NCBI GenBank assembly: GCA_004208945.1 | Contig: SGPE01000023.1 | Location: 1-64,000, forward strand | Source: Pseudoalteromonas sp. CO133X | GTDB lineage: Bacteria > Pseudomonadota > Gammaproteobacteria > Enterobacterales > Alteromonadaceae | Reading direction: 5' to 3' | Length of the DNA stretch: 64,000 nucleotides | In this document: piece by piece, positions 8,932 to 17,626 of the stretch | Position numbering within the stretch: the first letter of the stretch is position 1 | Layout of the letters: every line of letters begins with the position of its first letter | Program-made: the position numbers and the translations under genes | Notes under the pieces: model-generated | Seen by the model: only the letters and a program-made list of their open reading frames with translations | The model's database searches: none | What the model was told of the DNA's origin: nothing

Positions 8932-9602
8932 ACGATTGGCAAACATTTTTAGATACTGAGCTTGCTAAACCTTACATGCAAGAAACCTTGCAATATGTGG
9001 CAGGTAGACGTGCAGCAGGCGTTAGCGTTTATCCAAAAGATGAACAGGTATTCTCAGCTTTTGATGCTACACCTCTTAATGAAGTTAAGGTGGTTATTTT
9101 AGGTCAAGATCCTTACCACGGAGAAGGCCAAGCCCATGGTTTGTGCTTTTCGGTATTGCCTGAAGTTAAAAAGTTACCTCCTTCTTTGAAAAATATGTAC
9201 AAAGAGTTGGCAACCGATATTGATGGTTTTGAAGTACCTCACCATGGCTATTTGCAAAGCTGGGCCGAGCAAGGTGTGTTTTTACTTAACACCGTACTGA
9301 CGGTCGAGCAAGGGCTGGCTCATTCTCATAAGCACCTTGGCTGGGAGCAATTTACCGATGCAGTGATTGCGCTTATCAATCAACATTGTGAGGGGGTGGT
9401 GTTTATATTATGGGGCGCACATGCTCAGAAAAAAGGTAAACACATTGATACCTCGCGTCATCATGTGATTCAAGGTCCGCATCCATCACCGCTTTCTGCT
9501 CACCGTGGCTTTTTTGGTTGTCAGCACTTTTCAAAAACAAACCAGCTACTTAGCGATCAAAATAAAACGCCAGTAAATTGGTCTTTACCACAAATTCTAT
9601 AA
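8928..9602 (+). CDS. ung: Uracil-DNA glycosylase, family 1
   Basis: 224 residues. It excises uracil from DNA. The water-activating loop GQDPYHG holds catalytic Asp61, and the DNA-intercalation loop [10 protein letters not shown] holds His185. [11 protein letters not shown] is the uracil-recognition region. All match canonical Ung. The ATG overlaps the btuF stop, so part of its expression probably comes from the B12 operon; this coupling of a repair gene to a riboswitch operon looks incidental. A palindromic terminator follows. Confidence 0.97.
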   Translation: MNDWQTFLDTELAKPYMQETLQYVAGRRAAGVSVYPKDEQVFSAFDATPLNEVKVVILGQDPYHGEGQAHGLCFSVLPEVKKLPPSLKNMYKELATDIDGFEVPHHGYLQSWAEQGVFLLNTVLTVEQGLAHSHKHLGWEQFTDAVIALINQHCEGVVFILWGAHAQKKGKHIDTSRHHVIQGPHPSPLSAHRGFFGCQHFSKTNQLLSDQNKTPVNWSLPQIL

Positions 9603-9612
9603 CAGAAATGCA

Positions 9613-9636
9613 AAAGGCCCAATTGGGCCTTTGAAT
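9613..9636. terminator. Bidirectional terminator palindrome between ung and the DUF3545 gene
   Basis: AAAGGCCCAATTGGGCCTTT is a perfect 20-bp palindrome at 9613-9632, with a TTTGAATTT tail. It lies between convergent genes, the minus-strand gene ending at 9637, so it probably ends transcription from both sides. Confidence 0.75.
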
Positions 9637-9828
9637 TTACAAAAAGTCTAGCTCATCAATAGCAATACTATCTGTAAAGTAGTCTAACTCCTGTAGTTCT
9701 TTGCGTAATCTATGTTTATCTTTTAACGCTTCGATTTCACGCCATTTTCTCTTCTTATTTTTTGTAGAGGTCTTTCTTGTTTTATTAGGACCTTCTAATA
9801 TTTCTAAAATATCGTCTAGGCTATCCAT
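9637..9828 (-). CDS. Small DUF3545-type protein
   Basis: 63 residues, acidic at both ends with a strongly basic centre (KNKKRKWREIEALKDKHRLRKEL). The KRKWREIEAIKD-like core is what I recall for the DUF3545 family of Vibrio, Shewanella and Pseudoalteromonas; function is unknown. The start has a good ribosome binding site (AGGAGA, 7 bases upstream of ATG). It is soluble and predicted mostly helical. It stands alone between ung (convergent) and the talB terminator. Family assignment is from memory of the motif. Confidence 0.8.
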   Translation of the reverse strand: MDSLDDILEILEGPNKTRKTSTKNKKRKWREIEALKDKHRLRKELQELDYFTDSIAIDELDFL

Positions 9829-9962
9829 GAACTTCTCCTATTGATTTTTTGAACCTCGGAAATACCTATACCACAGGCTGCTTAAAAATAGAATAAAAAA
9901 GTGACAATACTGTTACAGAACTGTGATTGATAGATGAATAGATCAAGAGTTTAGTTATTTTA

Positions 9963-9993
9963 GAAACAAAAACGCCACCGAGCGGTGGCGTTT
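9963..9993 (-). terminator. Rho-independent terminator of talB
   Basis: The stem AAACGCCACC / GGTGGCGTTT with loop GAGC (9970-9993) is followed on the minus strand by TTTTGTTTC. It lies 20 bases past the talB stop. Confidence 0.88.
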
Positions 9994-10013
9994 CAAAAAT
10001 GCTGCTGTTCGAA

Positions 10014-10964
10014 TTACATCGCTTTAAAGCGAGCTTCTAATTCAATTTGAGCTTGTGCGAATGAGCGGATACCTTCAGCTAGTTTCTCTGTTGCCATCGC
10101 ATCTTGGTTGTGTAACCAACGGAACTGGCTTTCAGTTAGCGGTGCTGGTTTTTCTTCAACAGTAAAGTCGCTCTCTAGTAGGTACTCTTGTGCATCAGTT
10201 AATTGGCCTAACTCTTCTAAAAGAGCAGGGCTAATCGTTAACTTATCACAGCCTGTAAGCGCGATGATCTCTCCTGTGTTACGGAAGCTTGCGCCCATAA
10301 CAACCGTTTTGTAATCGTGGCGTTTGTAGAATTCGTAAATGCTACGTACTGATTGCACACCAGGATCGTTTAGCGGATCTGTTGGTTTTTCCATACCGTT
10401 AGCAACGTGCCAATCTAGGATACGGCCAACAAATGGTGAAATTAAAAATACATTTGCATCGGCACATGCGCGGGCTTGTGCTTCAGAGAATAACAGCGTT
10501 AAGTTACACTTAGTGCCTTCTTTTTCAAGCTGTTCTGCGGCTTTGATACCTTCCCACGTTGATGCAACTTTGATTAAGATTTTATCTTTGCTCACGCCTT
10601 CTTTTTCGTAAAGGCTCAGTAAAGTGTGAGCTTTGTCGATAGTCGCTTGGGTATCAAATGATAAACGAGCGTCTACTTCTGTTGAGATATAGCCTGGTAC
10701 GATTTCGCTAATTTCTTTACCGATTAATACAGCAAAGTAATCACATGCTAACTCAAGTTGTTTAGCTGCATCTTGCTCGGTCTCTTTAGCGTACTGCCAC
10801 GCTTTATCTAAATAAGGCTTATACGCTTCAATTTCACTGGCTTTTAAAAGTAAAGATGGGTTTGTTGTTGCATCTTCTGGTTGGTGCTTTTTGATAGCTT
10901 CGATATCACCTGTATCTGCAACAATAGATGAATGCTGTTTAAGCCTTTGTAGTGCTGAAGTCAT
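10014..10964 (-). CDS. talB: Transaldolase
   Basis: 316 residues, the standard length. It transfers dihydroxyacetone units in the non-oxidative pentose phosphate pathway. [12 protein letters not shown] lies near residue 31 and the Schiff-base Lys132 is in [12 protein letters not shown], the same number as in E. coli Tal[12 protein letters not shown] and [10 protein letters not shown] follow. It is a monocistronic minus-strand gene divergent from yaaA, with 221 bases between them. AGGAAA is located 6-7 bases before the start. Confidence 0.97.
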   Translation of the reverse strand: MTSALQRLKQHSSIVADTGDIEAIKKHQPEDATTNPSLLLKASEIEAYKPYLDKAWQYAKETEQDAAKQLELACDYFAVLIGKEISEIVPGYISTEVDARLSFDTQATIDKAHTLLSLYEKEGVSKDKILIKVASTWEGIKAAEQLEKEGTKCNLTLLFSEAQARACADANVFLISPFVGRILDWHVANGMEKPTDPLNDPGVQSVRSIYEFYKRHDYKTVVMGASFRNTGEIIALTGCDKLTISPALLEELGQLTDAQEYLLESDFTVEEKPAPLTESQFRWLHNQDAMATEKLAEGIRSFAQAQIELEARFKAM

Positions 10965-11185
10965 TTGCTTTCCTCATTCCAAGCAAGTTAAAAGAAAATC
11001 CATTATAGCGGCCTTAATACTGCAACACTATGACAGTGTTTAATAGGTTATATGTCCTTAATTTAGAAAACCAAGGCATTAGATGTAAAAATGCAGTGTA
11101 TCAAGGCAGGATGAAACAAAACGTGCATTTTGATTCAATTAATGTTGAAATTGACATCAAACAAATTACAAGTCAATAGCTAACT

Positions 11186-11965
11186 ATGATCACTGTTATT
11201 TCACCTGCAAAAAATTTAGATTACGAAACACCAGCCACGACCGATAAATTCACTCAACCTGAATTACTCGAGCACAGCGAAGAGTTAATGTCAGTTTGCC
11301 GTGATTTAACACCTGCTCAAATTGGTAGCTTGATGAAAATCAGCGATAAACTAGCTGGTTTAAACGCAGCACGTTTCGCTGAGTGGTCACAGCCCTTTAC
11401 TACAGATAACGCAAAACAAGCAGTGCTGGCTTTTAATGGTGATGTGTATGGTGGTTTAGATGCTGCAACATTGACAAGTTCAGAGCTAGATTATGCACAA
11501 TCTCACTTACGTATTTTGTCTGGTCTTTACGGTGTGCTTAAACCATTAGATTTAATGCAAGCTTACCGCCTTGAAATGGGCACAAAGCTTGAAAACTCAC
11601 GTGGTAAAAACCTCTATGAATTTTGGGGCAGCGTGATAGCCGAACAACTTAATACTGTGCTTGCTGAGCAAGATAGCAAGTATTTAGTTAATCTTGCTTC
11701 GAATGAGTATTTTAAAGCGGTTGATAAAAAAGCCTTAAATGCACAAATTATCACCCCACATTTTAAAGACTGTAAAAACGGCCAATATAAAGTGATCAGC
11801 TTTTATGCGAAAAAAGCTCGTGGCATGATGGCGCGTTACATCATTGAAAATAAAGTTACCCAATTGAGTGATTTAAAAGATTTCACCGTTGCTGGTTATT
11901 ACTTTAGTAGCGATGCAACAGCAAAAGAATTAGAGCCTGTTTTCTTACGCGAAGAGCAGAACTAA
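11186..11965 (+). CDS. yaaA: Peroxide stress protein YaaA (DUF328/UPF0246)
   Basis: 259 residues. [12 protein letters not shown] at the N-terminus, [34 protein letters not shown] and the late [15 protein letters not shown] are the family signatures. In E. coli YaaA limits free iron and DNA damage under peroxide stress, and its neighbour there is also talB, so the talB-yaaA pairing is conserved although divergent here. A terminator follows 24 bases after the stop. Confidence 0.95.
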   Translation: MITVISPAKNLDYETPATTDKFTQPELLEHSEELMSVCRDLTPAQIGSLMKISDKLAGLNAARFAEWSQPFTTDNAKQAVLAFNGDVYGGLDAATLTSSELDYAQSHLRILSGLYGVLKPLDLMQAYRLEMGTKLENSRGKNLYEFWGSVIAEQLNTVLAEQDSKYLVNLASNEYFKAVDKKALNAQIITPHFKDCKNGQYKVISFYAKKARGMMARYIIENKVTQLSDLKDFTVAGYYFSSDATAKELEPVFLREEQN

Positions 11966-11988
11966 TTTTTAGTAAAATGAATTAGAAG

Positions 11989-12012
11989 AGCCGTGCCAAG
12001 CACGGCTTTTTT
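11989..12012 (+). terminator. Rho-independent terminator of yaaA
   Basis: Stem AGCCGTGC / GCACGGCT with a CAA loop, followed by six T residues. Confidence 0.93.
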
Positions 12013-12093
12013 ATGGTTTTAATATACTAAATTAGAAATGGCGTTCATCTTGCTAAATACTTTGTTGAGCAATTAATTCAACAAGGTATAAAA

Positions 12094-13029
12094 ATGTTAA
12101 AAATTCCGTCAGTAAGTGAAGCTGAAAAGCTGATAGAAGAAAAACTCGGTGGCTGGGTTGATATCATCATAAGCCATATTCCAAACTTTATTGTCGCAGT
12201 CATTATTACTATCGTGTTTTCACTGCTGGCGCGTATCGTTGGTTCAATGCTCAGAAAGTTATTACGCCGTTCGCTAGAGTCTTCGCAAATAGCAGACTTA
12301 ATGTCATCGATAGTAAAAGTCATCGTGTTATGCGTAGGCTTATTTGTAGCCCTTGATTTCTTGGGGCTCAGAGGGACTGTCACCTCATTACTCGCGGGTG
12401 CTGGTATAGTTGGCCTTGCCATTGGTTTTGCTTTTCAGGACATGACAGAGAACCTTATAGCTGGTATTGCTATGGGGATCCGCAAGCCATTTAAAACAGG
12501 TGATGTAATTCGCACCGAAAGCGTGTTTGGTACTGTACGCGCGATTAACCTTAGAAACACTCTTATCGAGAACTTTTATGGGCAACTTATCTTGGTGCCT
12601 AACAAGATTCTGTTTAGAAATATACTTAGCAATTACAGTACTTTAGGTGTGCGTCGTATCGAAGTGCCTGTGGGTATTTCGTATGCTGACGACCCCGAGC
12701 AAGCGGCAGAAGTTATTGTTAAAAAAATCAATGAGTTTGATTTTGTTATTAAACAAGAAGAAACCGCCGTTTACGCCGAAAGCTTTGGTGATAGCAGCGT
12801 TAACATACTGGTTTGGTTTTGGATTAAATACCCAGGTGAAGCGGATTTCATGACCGTTCGCCATAAGGCTGTTGTGGCAGTTAGAAACGCGCTAAGCGAA
12901 GCTGACATGACCATCCCATTCCCAATCCGCACGTTAGATTTTGGTATCAAAGGCGGCGAGAAATTAAACGCCATGATAAGCGAAAGACAGCAAGATAAAG
13001 ACGCAGATACTCAAGTAACCGATGAGTAA
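12094..13029 (+). CDS. Small-conductance mechanosensitive channel, MscS family
   Basis: 311 residues. Three N-terminal hydrophobic segments end in the pore helix GAGIVGLAIGFAFQDMTENLIAG, the hallmark of MscS (Gly/Ala-rich TM3 and the FxxQ motif). The cytoplasmic beta domain follows with GDVIR and IPNKILFRN-like sequence. It gates open under membrane tension to release solutes in hypo-osmotic shock. It is monocistronic, with its own upstream region after the yaaA terminator. It is slightly longer than E. coli MscS because of extra polar residues at both ends. Confidence 0.93.
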   Translation: MLKIPSVSEAEKLIEEKLGGWVDIIISHIPNFIVAVIITIVFSLLARIVGSMLRKLLRRSLESSQIADLMSSIVKVIVLCVGLFVALDFLGLRGTVTSLLAGAGIVGLAIGFAFQDMTENLIAGIAMGIRKPFKTGDVIRTESVFGTVRAINLRNTLIENFYGQLILVPNKILFRNILSNYSTLGVRRIEVPVGISYADDPEQAAEVIVKKINEFDFVIKQEETAVYAESFGDSSVNILVWFWIKYPGEADFMTVRHKAVVAVRNALSEADMTIPFPIRTLDFGIKGGEKLNAMISERQQDKDADTQVTDE

Positions 13030-13119
13030 AATTTACAGACTCATTGGCGTGATTTACACAGGGAAGTGTGGTTGTGGGGGAGTTTATTCGCAAAGAAAGT
13101 GATTAGTAATAAAGTAAAA

Positions 13120-13913
13120 TTATTTGTTAATTCTCATATAATACTCAAACTCCTCTCTACTTATATTAGTTATTGAAAAGTTTGGTATAACTTGCTTTGT
13201 TGCAGGAATAGCTCTCGTTTCCAGAGGGAAGTGCCAAATATTAAAGTCATTGTTCGGCATTGTATCGTATGCTAGAGAATCCCAACCTAGAAGACTTGCC
13301 ATTTTACTTATAGCTATTTTCTTAGCTAGCTGCATTTGTGCCGAAGGATTAAAAAACAATTGATAACTGCTGTTAACTGCACCAGTTAATATATCTACTG
13401 TTTGTAAGCCCCAGTGATATTTAGAATCTTCCATTGCAACATGATGTACTTTTGAACATGTTGGCAGCTTCGCTAACATATGATTTGTTACTATCTGCAT
13501 TACTTCATTTTGTTTTGAATAAGAGCTAGATTTTTGATCTGCAAAGACAGTTATTTTTGCATTTTTCGAACGGCTACTCTCACGGATGAGGAAATCATAA
13601 GTTGTGTAAAAAGCTGTCTCCTCATTGCTATGCCACTTTCTATAAGGTTGTTTATGTACTGCTATAGCATGAAATGAAACAGGACTAGTTAATATGAATC
13701 TCAATATATCTATACATAAATTTATCTGACCAGCACTTTTCCTAACTTTTTCCCATTTTATTTCACCTTGTAGACCACTATTATCGTAAATGTCAGAAAT
13801 CTTTTGATTGAATGCAGCGAAGTAGTGCTTGGGAATAGCAATTATACCTATCGTGTGGCAGGGACATCCTTTTGAGGTGCACTTTCATCGGCAAATGCAA
13901 ATATTTCATCCAT
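13120..13913 (-). pseudogene. DUF3800 domain gene disrupted by a one-base frameshift
   Basis: The minus strand begins at ATG 13913 with MDEIFAFADES, then runs into a stop after about 20 codons. From about 13877 to 13120 a second frame is open: it starts TSKGCPCHTIGIIAIPKHYF and continues through ILRFILTSP to the stop. Adding one G near 13880 restores a single 264-residue frame with the DUF3800 hallmark ADESG; the C-terminal part has the usual SKYHWGLQTVDILTGAV. DUF3800 proteins are small putative nucleases or mobile-element-associated proteins of unsettled function. The remaining 194-residue open frame could start at TTG 13704, but it lacks the N-terminal acidic motif. A real mutation or a sequencing error would look the same here. 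Confidence 0.75.
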
Positions 13914-14040
13914 GACTCAAATTCCTTTTGACTCTCAATAATTTGGTTGTTTATAAACTGCACAAATAAATAATAAAAACATTCTTAACAAATTAACTAA
14001 GGAAATACTACCGGAAAGTTATCTTCAGTAGCTGATGTTC

Positions 14041-14110
14041 GCGCGAAATAAATTTCACGCCTAGGGTGAGCCGTTTTGACTTAGCGCTTAAAATTTACGG
14101 CTTAAAGCTT
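14041..14110. repeat. Flanking repeat, left copy (higBA island)
   Basis: A ~70-bp sequence beginning GCGCGAAATAAATTTCACGC is repeated at 14880-14949 in the same orientation; the first 23 bases are identical and most of the remainder matches. Two self-complementary cores are visible in each copy (GAAATAAATTTC and CTTAAAATTTACG/GGCTTAAAG). The two copies bracket the higBA genes. No transposase or integrase is nearby. Confidence 0.7.
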
Positions 14111-14163
14111 TTAATTACCGCGTTGGTTTTTGCTCCGCCTCAAATTTTAACCCACGGGCTATT

Positions 14164-14180
14164 CCCCCTAAGTAAGGGGG
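14164..14180. repeat. Short GC hairpin before higBA
   Basis: CCCCCT-AAGTA-AGGGGG forms a 6-bp stem with a 5-base loop, 13 bases before the higB promoter. It is not followed by a T-run on the plus strand. It belongs to the non-coding boundary sequence of the island, and its function is unknown. Confidence 0.45.
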
Positions 14181-14192
14181 CTACATTTTAAG

Positions 14193-14221
14193 TGGACACC
14201 TGTTGCGCAACACGCTACACT
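14193..14221 (+). promoter_or_regulatory. higBA promoter with an operator palindrome in the spacer
   Basis: A -35 box TGGACA (14193-14198) and -10 box TACACT (14216-14221) are exactly 17 bases apart. The spacer contains the perfect 12-bp palindrome TGTTGCGCAACA (14201-14212), placed where bound HigA antitoxin would block RNA polymerase. The predicted transcription start (about 14228) coincides with the higB ATG, so the transcript may be leaderless or nearly so. Sequence features are observed; the autoregulation is inferred from known HigBA behaviour. Confidence 0.65.
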
Positions 14222-14227
14222 TTGGCA

Positions 14228-14506
14228 ATGATCAAGACATTCAAACATAAAGGCTTGAAAAAGTTCTTCGAGACTGGAAGCAAAGCAGGGATTCAAGCCA
14301 AACACGAGCGCCGTTTGAGAATGCAACTAGCCGCTATAGATACCGCTTCGATTATTGAAGATATCGACTTACCCGGATTTAAGTTGCACCTATTAAAAGG
14401 CAATCGAGATGGTGTTTGGTCAATAACTGTAAATGGTAATTGGCGAGTAACATTTGAATTCAAAGATGGTAACGCCTACATATTAAACTACGAGGATTAT
14501 CACTAA
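14228..14506 (+). CDS. higB: Toxin HigB, RelE/ParE superfamily
   Basis: 92 residues. HigB toxins cut mRNA on the ribosome. The family pattern is present: IKTFKHKGLKKFFETGS at the N-terminus, the RLRMQLAAIDTA helix, the LPGFKLHLLKGNRDGVWSITVNGNWRVTFEF core with catalytic-type basic residues, and ending NYEDYH. The ATG at 14228 lies directly at the predicted transcription start; an in-frame GTG at 14192 lies inside the -35 region and was rejected. Its stop overlaps the higA start (TAATG). The toxin-first order is typical of HigBA. Confidence 0.92.
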   Translation: MIKTFKHKGLKKFFETGSKAGIQAKHERRLRMQLAAIDTASIIEDIDLPGFKLHLLKGNRDGVWSITVNGNWRVTFEFKDGNAYILNYEDYH

Positions 14507-14799
14507 TGACTATGCATAATCCACCGCATCCGGGTGAATTTATTTCCGATGTATATATGGAGCCTTTCGGTTACAGCTGTAGATTTGTCGCGAAACAGTT
14601 GGATGTCTCACCTTCAACTCTTAACAGAGTCCTTAAGGGGCAGAGCTCTATTACTCCTGAAATGGCATTAAGATTATCTAAGGCTTTGGGTAGAAGCCCT
14701 GAAAGTTGGCTATCGATGCAGGATAATTACAATCTTTGGCAAGCTAAACAAAACGTTAACCTTACCAAGGTACACCCTATTAGTTTTGCAGTGGCGTAA
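14506..14799 (+). CDS. higA: Antitoxin HigA, XRE-family DNA-binding protein
   Basis: 97 residues. MHNPPHPGEFISDVYMEPFG is the classic HigA/VapI opening, followed by a helix-turn-helix (VAKQLDVSPSTLNRVLKGQSSITPEMALRLSKALG). It neutralises HigB and represses its own operon. Start is ATG 14506, overlapping the higB stop; ATG 14512 is the alternative. The unit is flanked by direct repeats. Confidence 0.93.
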   Translation: MTMHNPPHPGEFISDVYMEPFGYSCRFVAKQLDVSPSTLNRVLKGQSSITPEMALRLSKALGRSPESWLSMQDNYNLWQAKQNVNLTKVHPISFAVA

Positions 14800-14879
14800 T
14801 GAGAATAATCACAAGCTTGCTGCTACTTTGGCTGTTCACCTGAAATTTTTTGTGTGTTATTTACAGGAAATAAGCCATC

Positions 14880-14949
14880 GCGCGAAATAAATTTCACGCC
14901 TACGATGAGTTATTTTGACTTAGAGTTTAAAATTTACGGCTTAAAGCTA
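14880..14949. repeat. Flanking repeat, right copy (higBA island)
   Basis: Direct copy of the 14041-14110 repeat. The spacing between equivalent bases is 839 bp and exactly contains the higBA promoter and both genes. The copies diverge mainly at positions 24-32 and 47-52, so duplication is not recent. Confidence 0.7.
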
Positions 14950-14958
14950 GGTTCCCGT

Positions 14959-14985
14959 GTTGGGTTTCGCTACGCTCAAACCAAC
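14959..14985. repeat. Imperfect hairpin of a widespread intergenic type
   Basis: GTTGGGTTTCGC-TAC-GCTCAAACCAAC folds into an interrupted hairpin. Closely similar GGGTTTCGCTACGCTCAACCC palindromes are frequent in gammaproteobacterial intergenic DNA (recollection, not a search). It follows the right repeat copy and precedes the serA terminator. Confidence 0.5.
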
Positions 14986-15007
14986 CTACCTTAAAGTTTT
15001 GCTCTAC

Positions 15008-15044
15008 AAAAAAGCGCAAGCAGTTTAACTGGTTGCGCTTTTTA
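15008..15044 (-). terminator. Terminator of the rpiA-serA unit
   Basis: Arms AAAAGCGCAA (15009-15018) and TTGCGCTTTT surround an inner AGTT-AACT pairing; the minus strand ends in a T-run. It lies 21 bases past the serA stop. Confidence 0.85.
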
Positions 15045-15064
15045 ATGATTCTATATGCGAATGA

Positions 15065-16294
15065 TTAGTGGAGGATACGTGCTCTGATTGTACCTTCAAC
15101 GGCACTTAGTTCTTTGAGGGCTACTTCAGAGTGGTCGGTATCTACATCGATGACCACGTAACCAATCGCTTCGTCAGTTTGTAAGTACTGGGCGGCGATG
15201 TTGATGCCGTGCTGTGCAAACGCTTGGTTAATTTGCGTTAGAACACCTGGGCGGTTGTGGTGTACGTGTAATAGGCGGCTACGGTTTGCAAGCTCAGGCA
15301 GTGATACTTCAGGGAAGTTAACCGCCGTAATGGTTGAACCATTATCTGAGTATTTAGCGAGTTTACCAGCTACTTCAATACCGATATTTTCTTGCGCTTC
15401 TTGTGTTGAACCACCAATGTGTGGCGTTAAAATCACGTTATCGAACTCGCGCAGTGGTGATACAAATTCTTCATCATTTGATTTTGGTTCTACAGGGAAC
15501 ACGTCGATTGCAGCGCCGCTTAGCTTTTTATCACGTAGTGATTCTGCTAGTGCATCAATATCAACAACCGTACCGCGAGACGCATTGATTAAGATGGCAC
15601 CTTGCTTCATTACTTCAAGCTCTGCCATACCAATAAGGTTCTTCGTTTGCGGTGTTTCTGGTACGTGTAAGCTAATCACATCGGCACGTTGTAGTAACTG
15701 AGTTAGGTTATGAACTTGCGTTGCATTACCCAGTGTTAGCTTGTCTTCAATATCGTAAAATTCAACGTTCATACCGATGTTTTCAGCCATGATCCCTAGC
15801 TGTGTACCAATGTGGCCGTAACCAATAATACCTAATGTTTTACCACGGGCTTCAAATGAACCGTTGGCAGATTTTAACCAACCGCCACGGTGCGCGAGAG
15901 CATTACGCTCTGGAATACCGCGAAGGAGTAATAAAATTTCACCTAGTACTAATTCTGCAACAGAACGGGTGTTTGAGAATGGTGCGTTAAATACCGCAAT
16001 ACCACGCTCACGGGCGCCTTGCAGATCGACTTGGTTAGTACCGATACAGAAGCAGCCGATTGCCACGAGCTTATCAGCTGCTTCTAATACCGCTTCATTA
16101 ATATGAGTGCGAGAACGAAGTCCTACAAAGTGCACATCTTTAATGCGCTCAATGAGCTCGTCTTCAGGTAAGGAGGTTTTTACGTAATCAATATTACTGT
16201 AGCCATTACGCTTAAGCGTTTCGACAGCACTTTGATGCACGCCTTCCAGCAAGAGAATTTTAATTTTGTCTTTTGCTAACGATACCTTACTCAT
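15065..16294 (-). CDS. serA: D-3-phosphoglycerate dehydrogenase
   Basis: 409 residues, one fewer than E. coli SerA and closely similar throughout. It performs the first step of serine synthesis. The NAD-binding motif GIIGYGHIGTQLG, the catalytic pair region INASRGTVVD and HIGGSTQEAQENIG, and the C-terminal ACT domain (HHNRPGVLTQINQAF, GYVVIDVDTD) that binds serine as feedback inhibitor are visible. The start at 16294 (MSKVSLAKDKIK) has AGGAATGAGGAT upstream; an in-frame start at 16312 was rejected. It begins 15 bases after the rpiA stop, so the two are probably co-transcribed. Confidence 0.97.
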   Translation of the reverse strand: MSKVSLAKDKIKILLLEGVHQSAVETLKRNGYSNIDYVKTSLPEDELIERIKDVHFVGLRSRTHINEAVLEAADKLVAIGCFCIGTNQVDLQGARERGIAVFNAPFSNTRSVAELVLGEILLLLRGIPERNALAHRGGWLKSANGSFEARGKTLGIIGYGHIGTQLGIMAENIGMNVEFYDIEDKLTLGNATQVHNLTQLLQRADVISLHVPETPQTKNLIGMAELEVMKQGAILINASRGTVVDIDALAESLRDKKLSGAAIDVFPVEPKSNDEEFVSPLREFDNVILTPHIGGSTQEAQENIGIEVAGKLAKYSDNGSTITAVNFPEVSLPELANRSRLLHVHHNRPGVLTQINQAFAQHGINIAAQYLQTDEAIGYVVIDVDTDHSEVALKELSAVEGTIRARILH

Positions 16295-16308
16295 ATCCTC
16301 ATTCCTAT

Positions 16309-16962
16309 TCACTTGATTTGCGGCCCATTTTTGGTGCCGATAATGACTTTATCTGCACCGCGATGGGCAAATAAGCCGTTTGTTACTACACCCACAATCT
16401 GGTTGATTGTTAGTTCTAATTCTTTGGCATTGCTGATATCTAAATTGTGCACGTCTAAAATGACGTTACCGTTATCTGTTACAACACCTTCACGGTAAAC
16501 AGGATCACCGCCTAGTTTTACGAGCTCACGAGCTACATAGCTGCGTGCCATTGGGATCACTTCAACCGGTAGTGGAAAAGCCCCTAATGTTGTTACTTCT
16601 TTAGATTCATCAACAATACAAACAAATTGTTTTGCGACTGCTGAAACGATTTTTTCACGTGTCAGCGCTGCACCACCGCCTTTGATCATTTCGTTGTGTG
16701 GGTTGATTTCGTCTGCGCCATCAACATACACATCAAGGCTTGATACCTCGTTTAGTTCAAACACTTCAATACCCAGTGCTTTTAACTTTTCAGTTGAAGC
16801 CTCAGAGCTTGAAACTGCACCAATAAGGGTGTCTTTTACAGTACCCAGTGCATCAATAAAATGATTGACTGTTGAGCCTGTACCTACACCAACAATGGTG
16901 TTTTCATTTACAAACTCAAGTGCTGCCCAGGCAGCGGCTTTTTTTAATTCATCTTGCGTCAT
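16309..16962 (-). CDS. rpiA: Ribose-5-phosphate isomerase A
   Basis: 217 residues, standard length. It interconverts ribose-5-phosphate and ribulose-5-phosphate. [29 protein letters not shown], the catalytic DGADEI region and [13 protein letters not shown] match the family. It lies upstream of serA on the same strand; the rpiA-serA neighbourhood is conserved in gammaproteobacteria. Confidence 0.97.
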   Translation of the reverse strand: MTQDELKKAAAWAALEFVNENTIVGVGTGSTVNHFIDALGTVKDTLIGAVSSSEASTEKLKALGIEVFELNEVSSLDVYVDGADEINPHNEMIKGGGAALTREKIVSAVAKQFVCIVDESKEVTTLGAFPLPVEVIPMARSYVARELVKLGGDPVYREGVVTDNGNVILDVHNLDISNAKELELTINQIVGVVTNGLFAHRGADKVIIGTKNGPQIK

Positions 16963-17016
16963 AATTATGTGCTCAGTTAGCTGTCAGAGAGGGCCTATAG
17001 TATACAAATAGTTTGC

Positions 17017-17613
17017 TTACCATTGGTAGATTTTCTCTGGGGTTATAATGTGTTTTAACGGTACATCCCACGATTCAATCGGCAATGCTGAAACATGCTG
17101 ACATTGATGGGCAAGGCCTATCAAAATCGGTTTTTGCCAGTTTTCTTGGTAATACCGTGCCAACGTTTTGTCATAAAACCCACCGCCCATTCCTAAACGG
17201 TTACCTTGATCATCAAATGCCACTAATGGCATAAGTAAAATATCAAGCTTGTCTAAAGGACATATTTGACTGCAATTCAACTTGGGCTCCAAGATACCAT
17301 AGCGGTTTGCAGTCATGGGTGAATTTTCTTCATACCTCTGAAAGTACAAAGTCGTGCCATTGAAGGGGTGAATTATAGGCAGGTATAAGTGCTGTTCTTG
17401 CATCCATAATTCTTTAATTAACAATGAGGTGTCTAGTTCACCATCATTGCTGAAATAAATGCCGACGTGGGCATTTTTAGCGGTTTTTAGTGATTTTAAG
17501 TGTTGAGTAAAATTCACTTTTAGCGCAATTGCTGCATTTTTTTGTTGTTCAACAGTCAGTGAATTGCGCTTTTTTCGAATAGATTGTCTGATTTCTGCTC
17601 GCGTGTTGCTCAT
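17017..17613 (-). CDS. 5-formyltetrahydrofolate cyclo-ligase
   Basis: 198 residues. It converts 5-formyl-THF to 5,10-methenyl-THF with ATP. The N-terminal RKKRNSLT basic segment, YFSNDGELDT, and the nucleotide/folate motif VAFDDQGNRLGMGGGFYDKTLARY are typical of YgfA/FAU1. The family neighbour 6S RNA, usually just upstream of ygfA in enterics, is not in the 13-base gap here. The gene begins 13 bases after the upstream minus-strand gene and may share its transcript. Confidence 0.93.
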   Translation of the reverse strand: MSNTRAEIRQSIRKKRNSLTVEQQKNAAIALKVNFTQHLKSLKTAKNAHVGIYFSNDGELDTSLLIKELWMQEQHLYLPIIHPFNGTTLYFQRYEENSPMTANRYGILEPKLNCSQICPLDKLDILLMPLVAFDDQGNRLGMGGGFYDKTLARYYQENWQKPILIGLAHQCQHVSALPIESWDVPLKHIITPEKIYQW

Positions 17614-17626
17614 GTCAATATAGGTG

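Noticed and set aside
13120-13704. The 194-residue DUF3800 open frame as an intact gene starting at TTG
   Set aside because: The frame stays open and similar to the family well upstream of the TTG, up to the frameshift, so the full gene is longer and broken.
14041-14949. higBA as a chromosomal integron cassette
   Set aside because: Cassette genes of toxin-antitoxin type are common in integrons, but I could not find paired RYYYAAC/GTTRRRY core sites in the flanking repeats, and no integrase is present.
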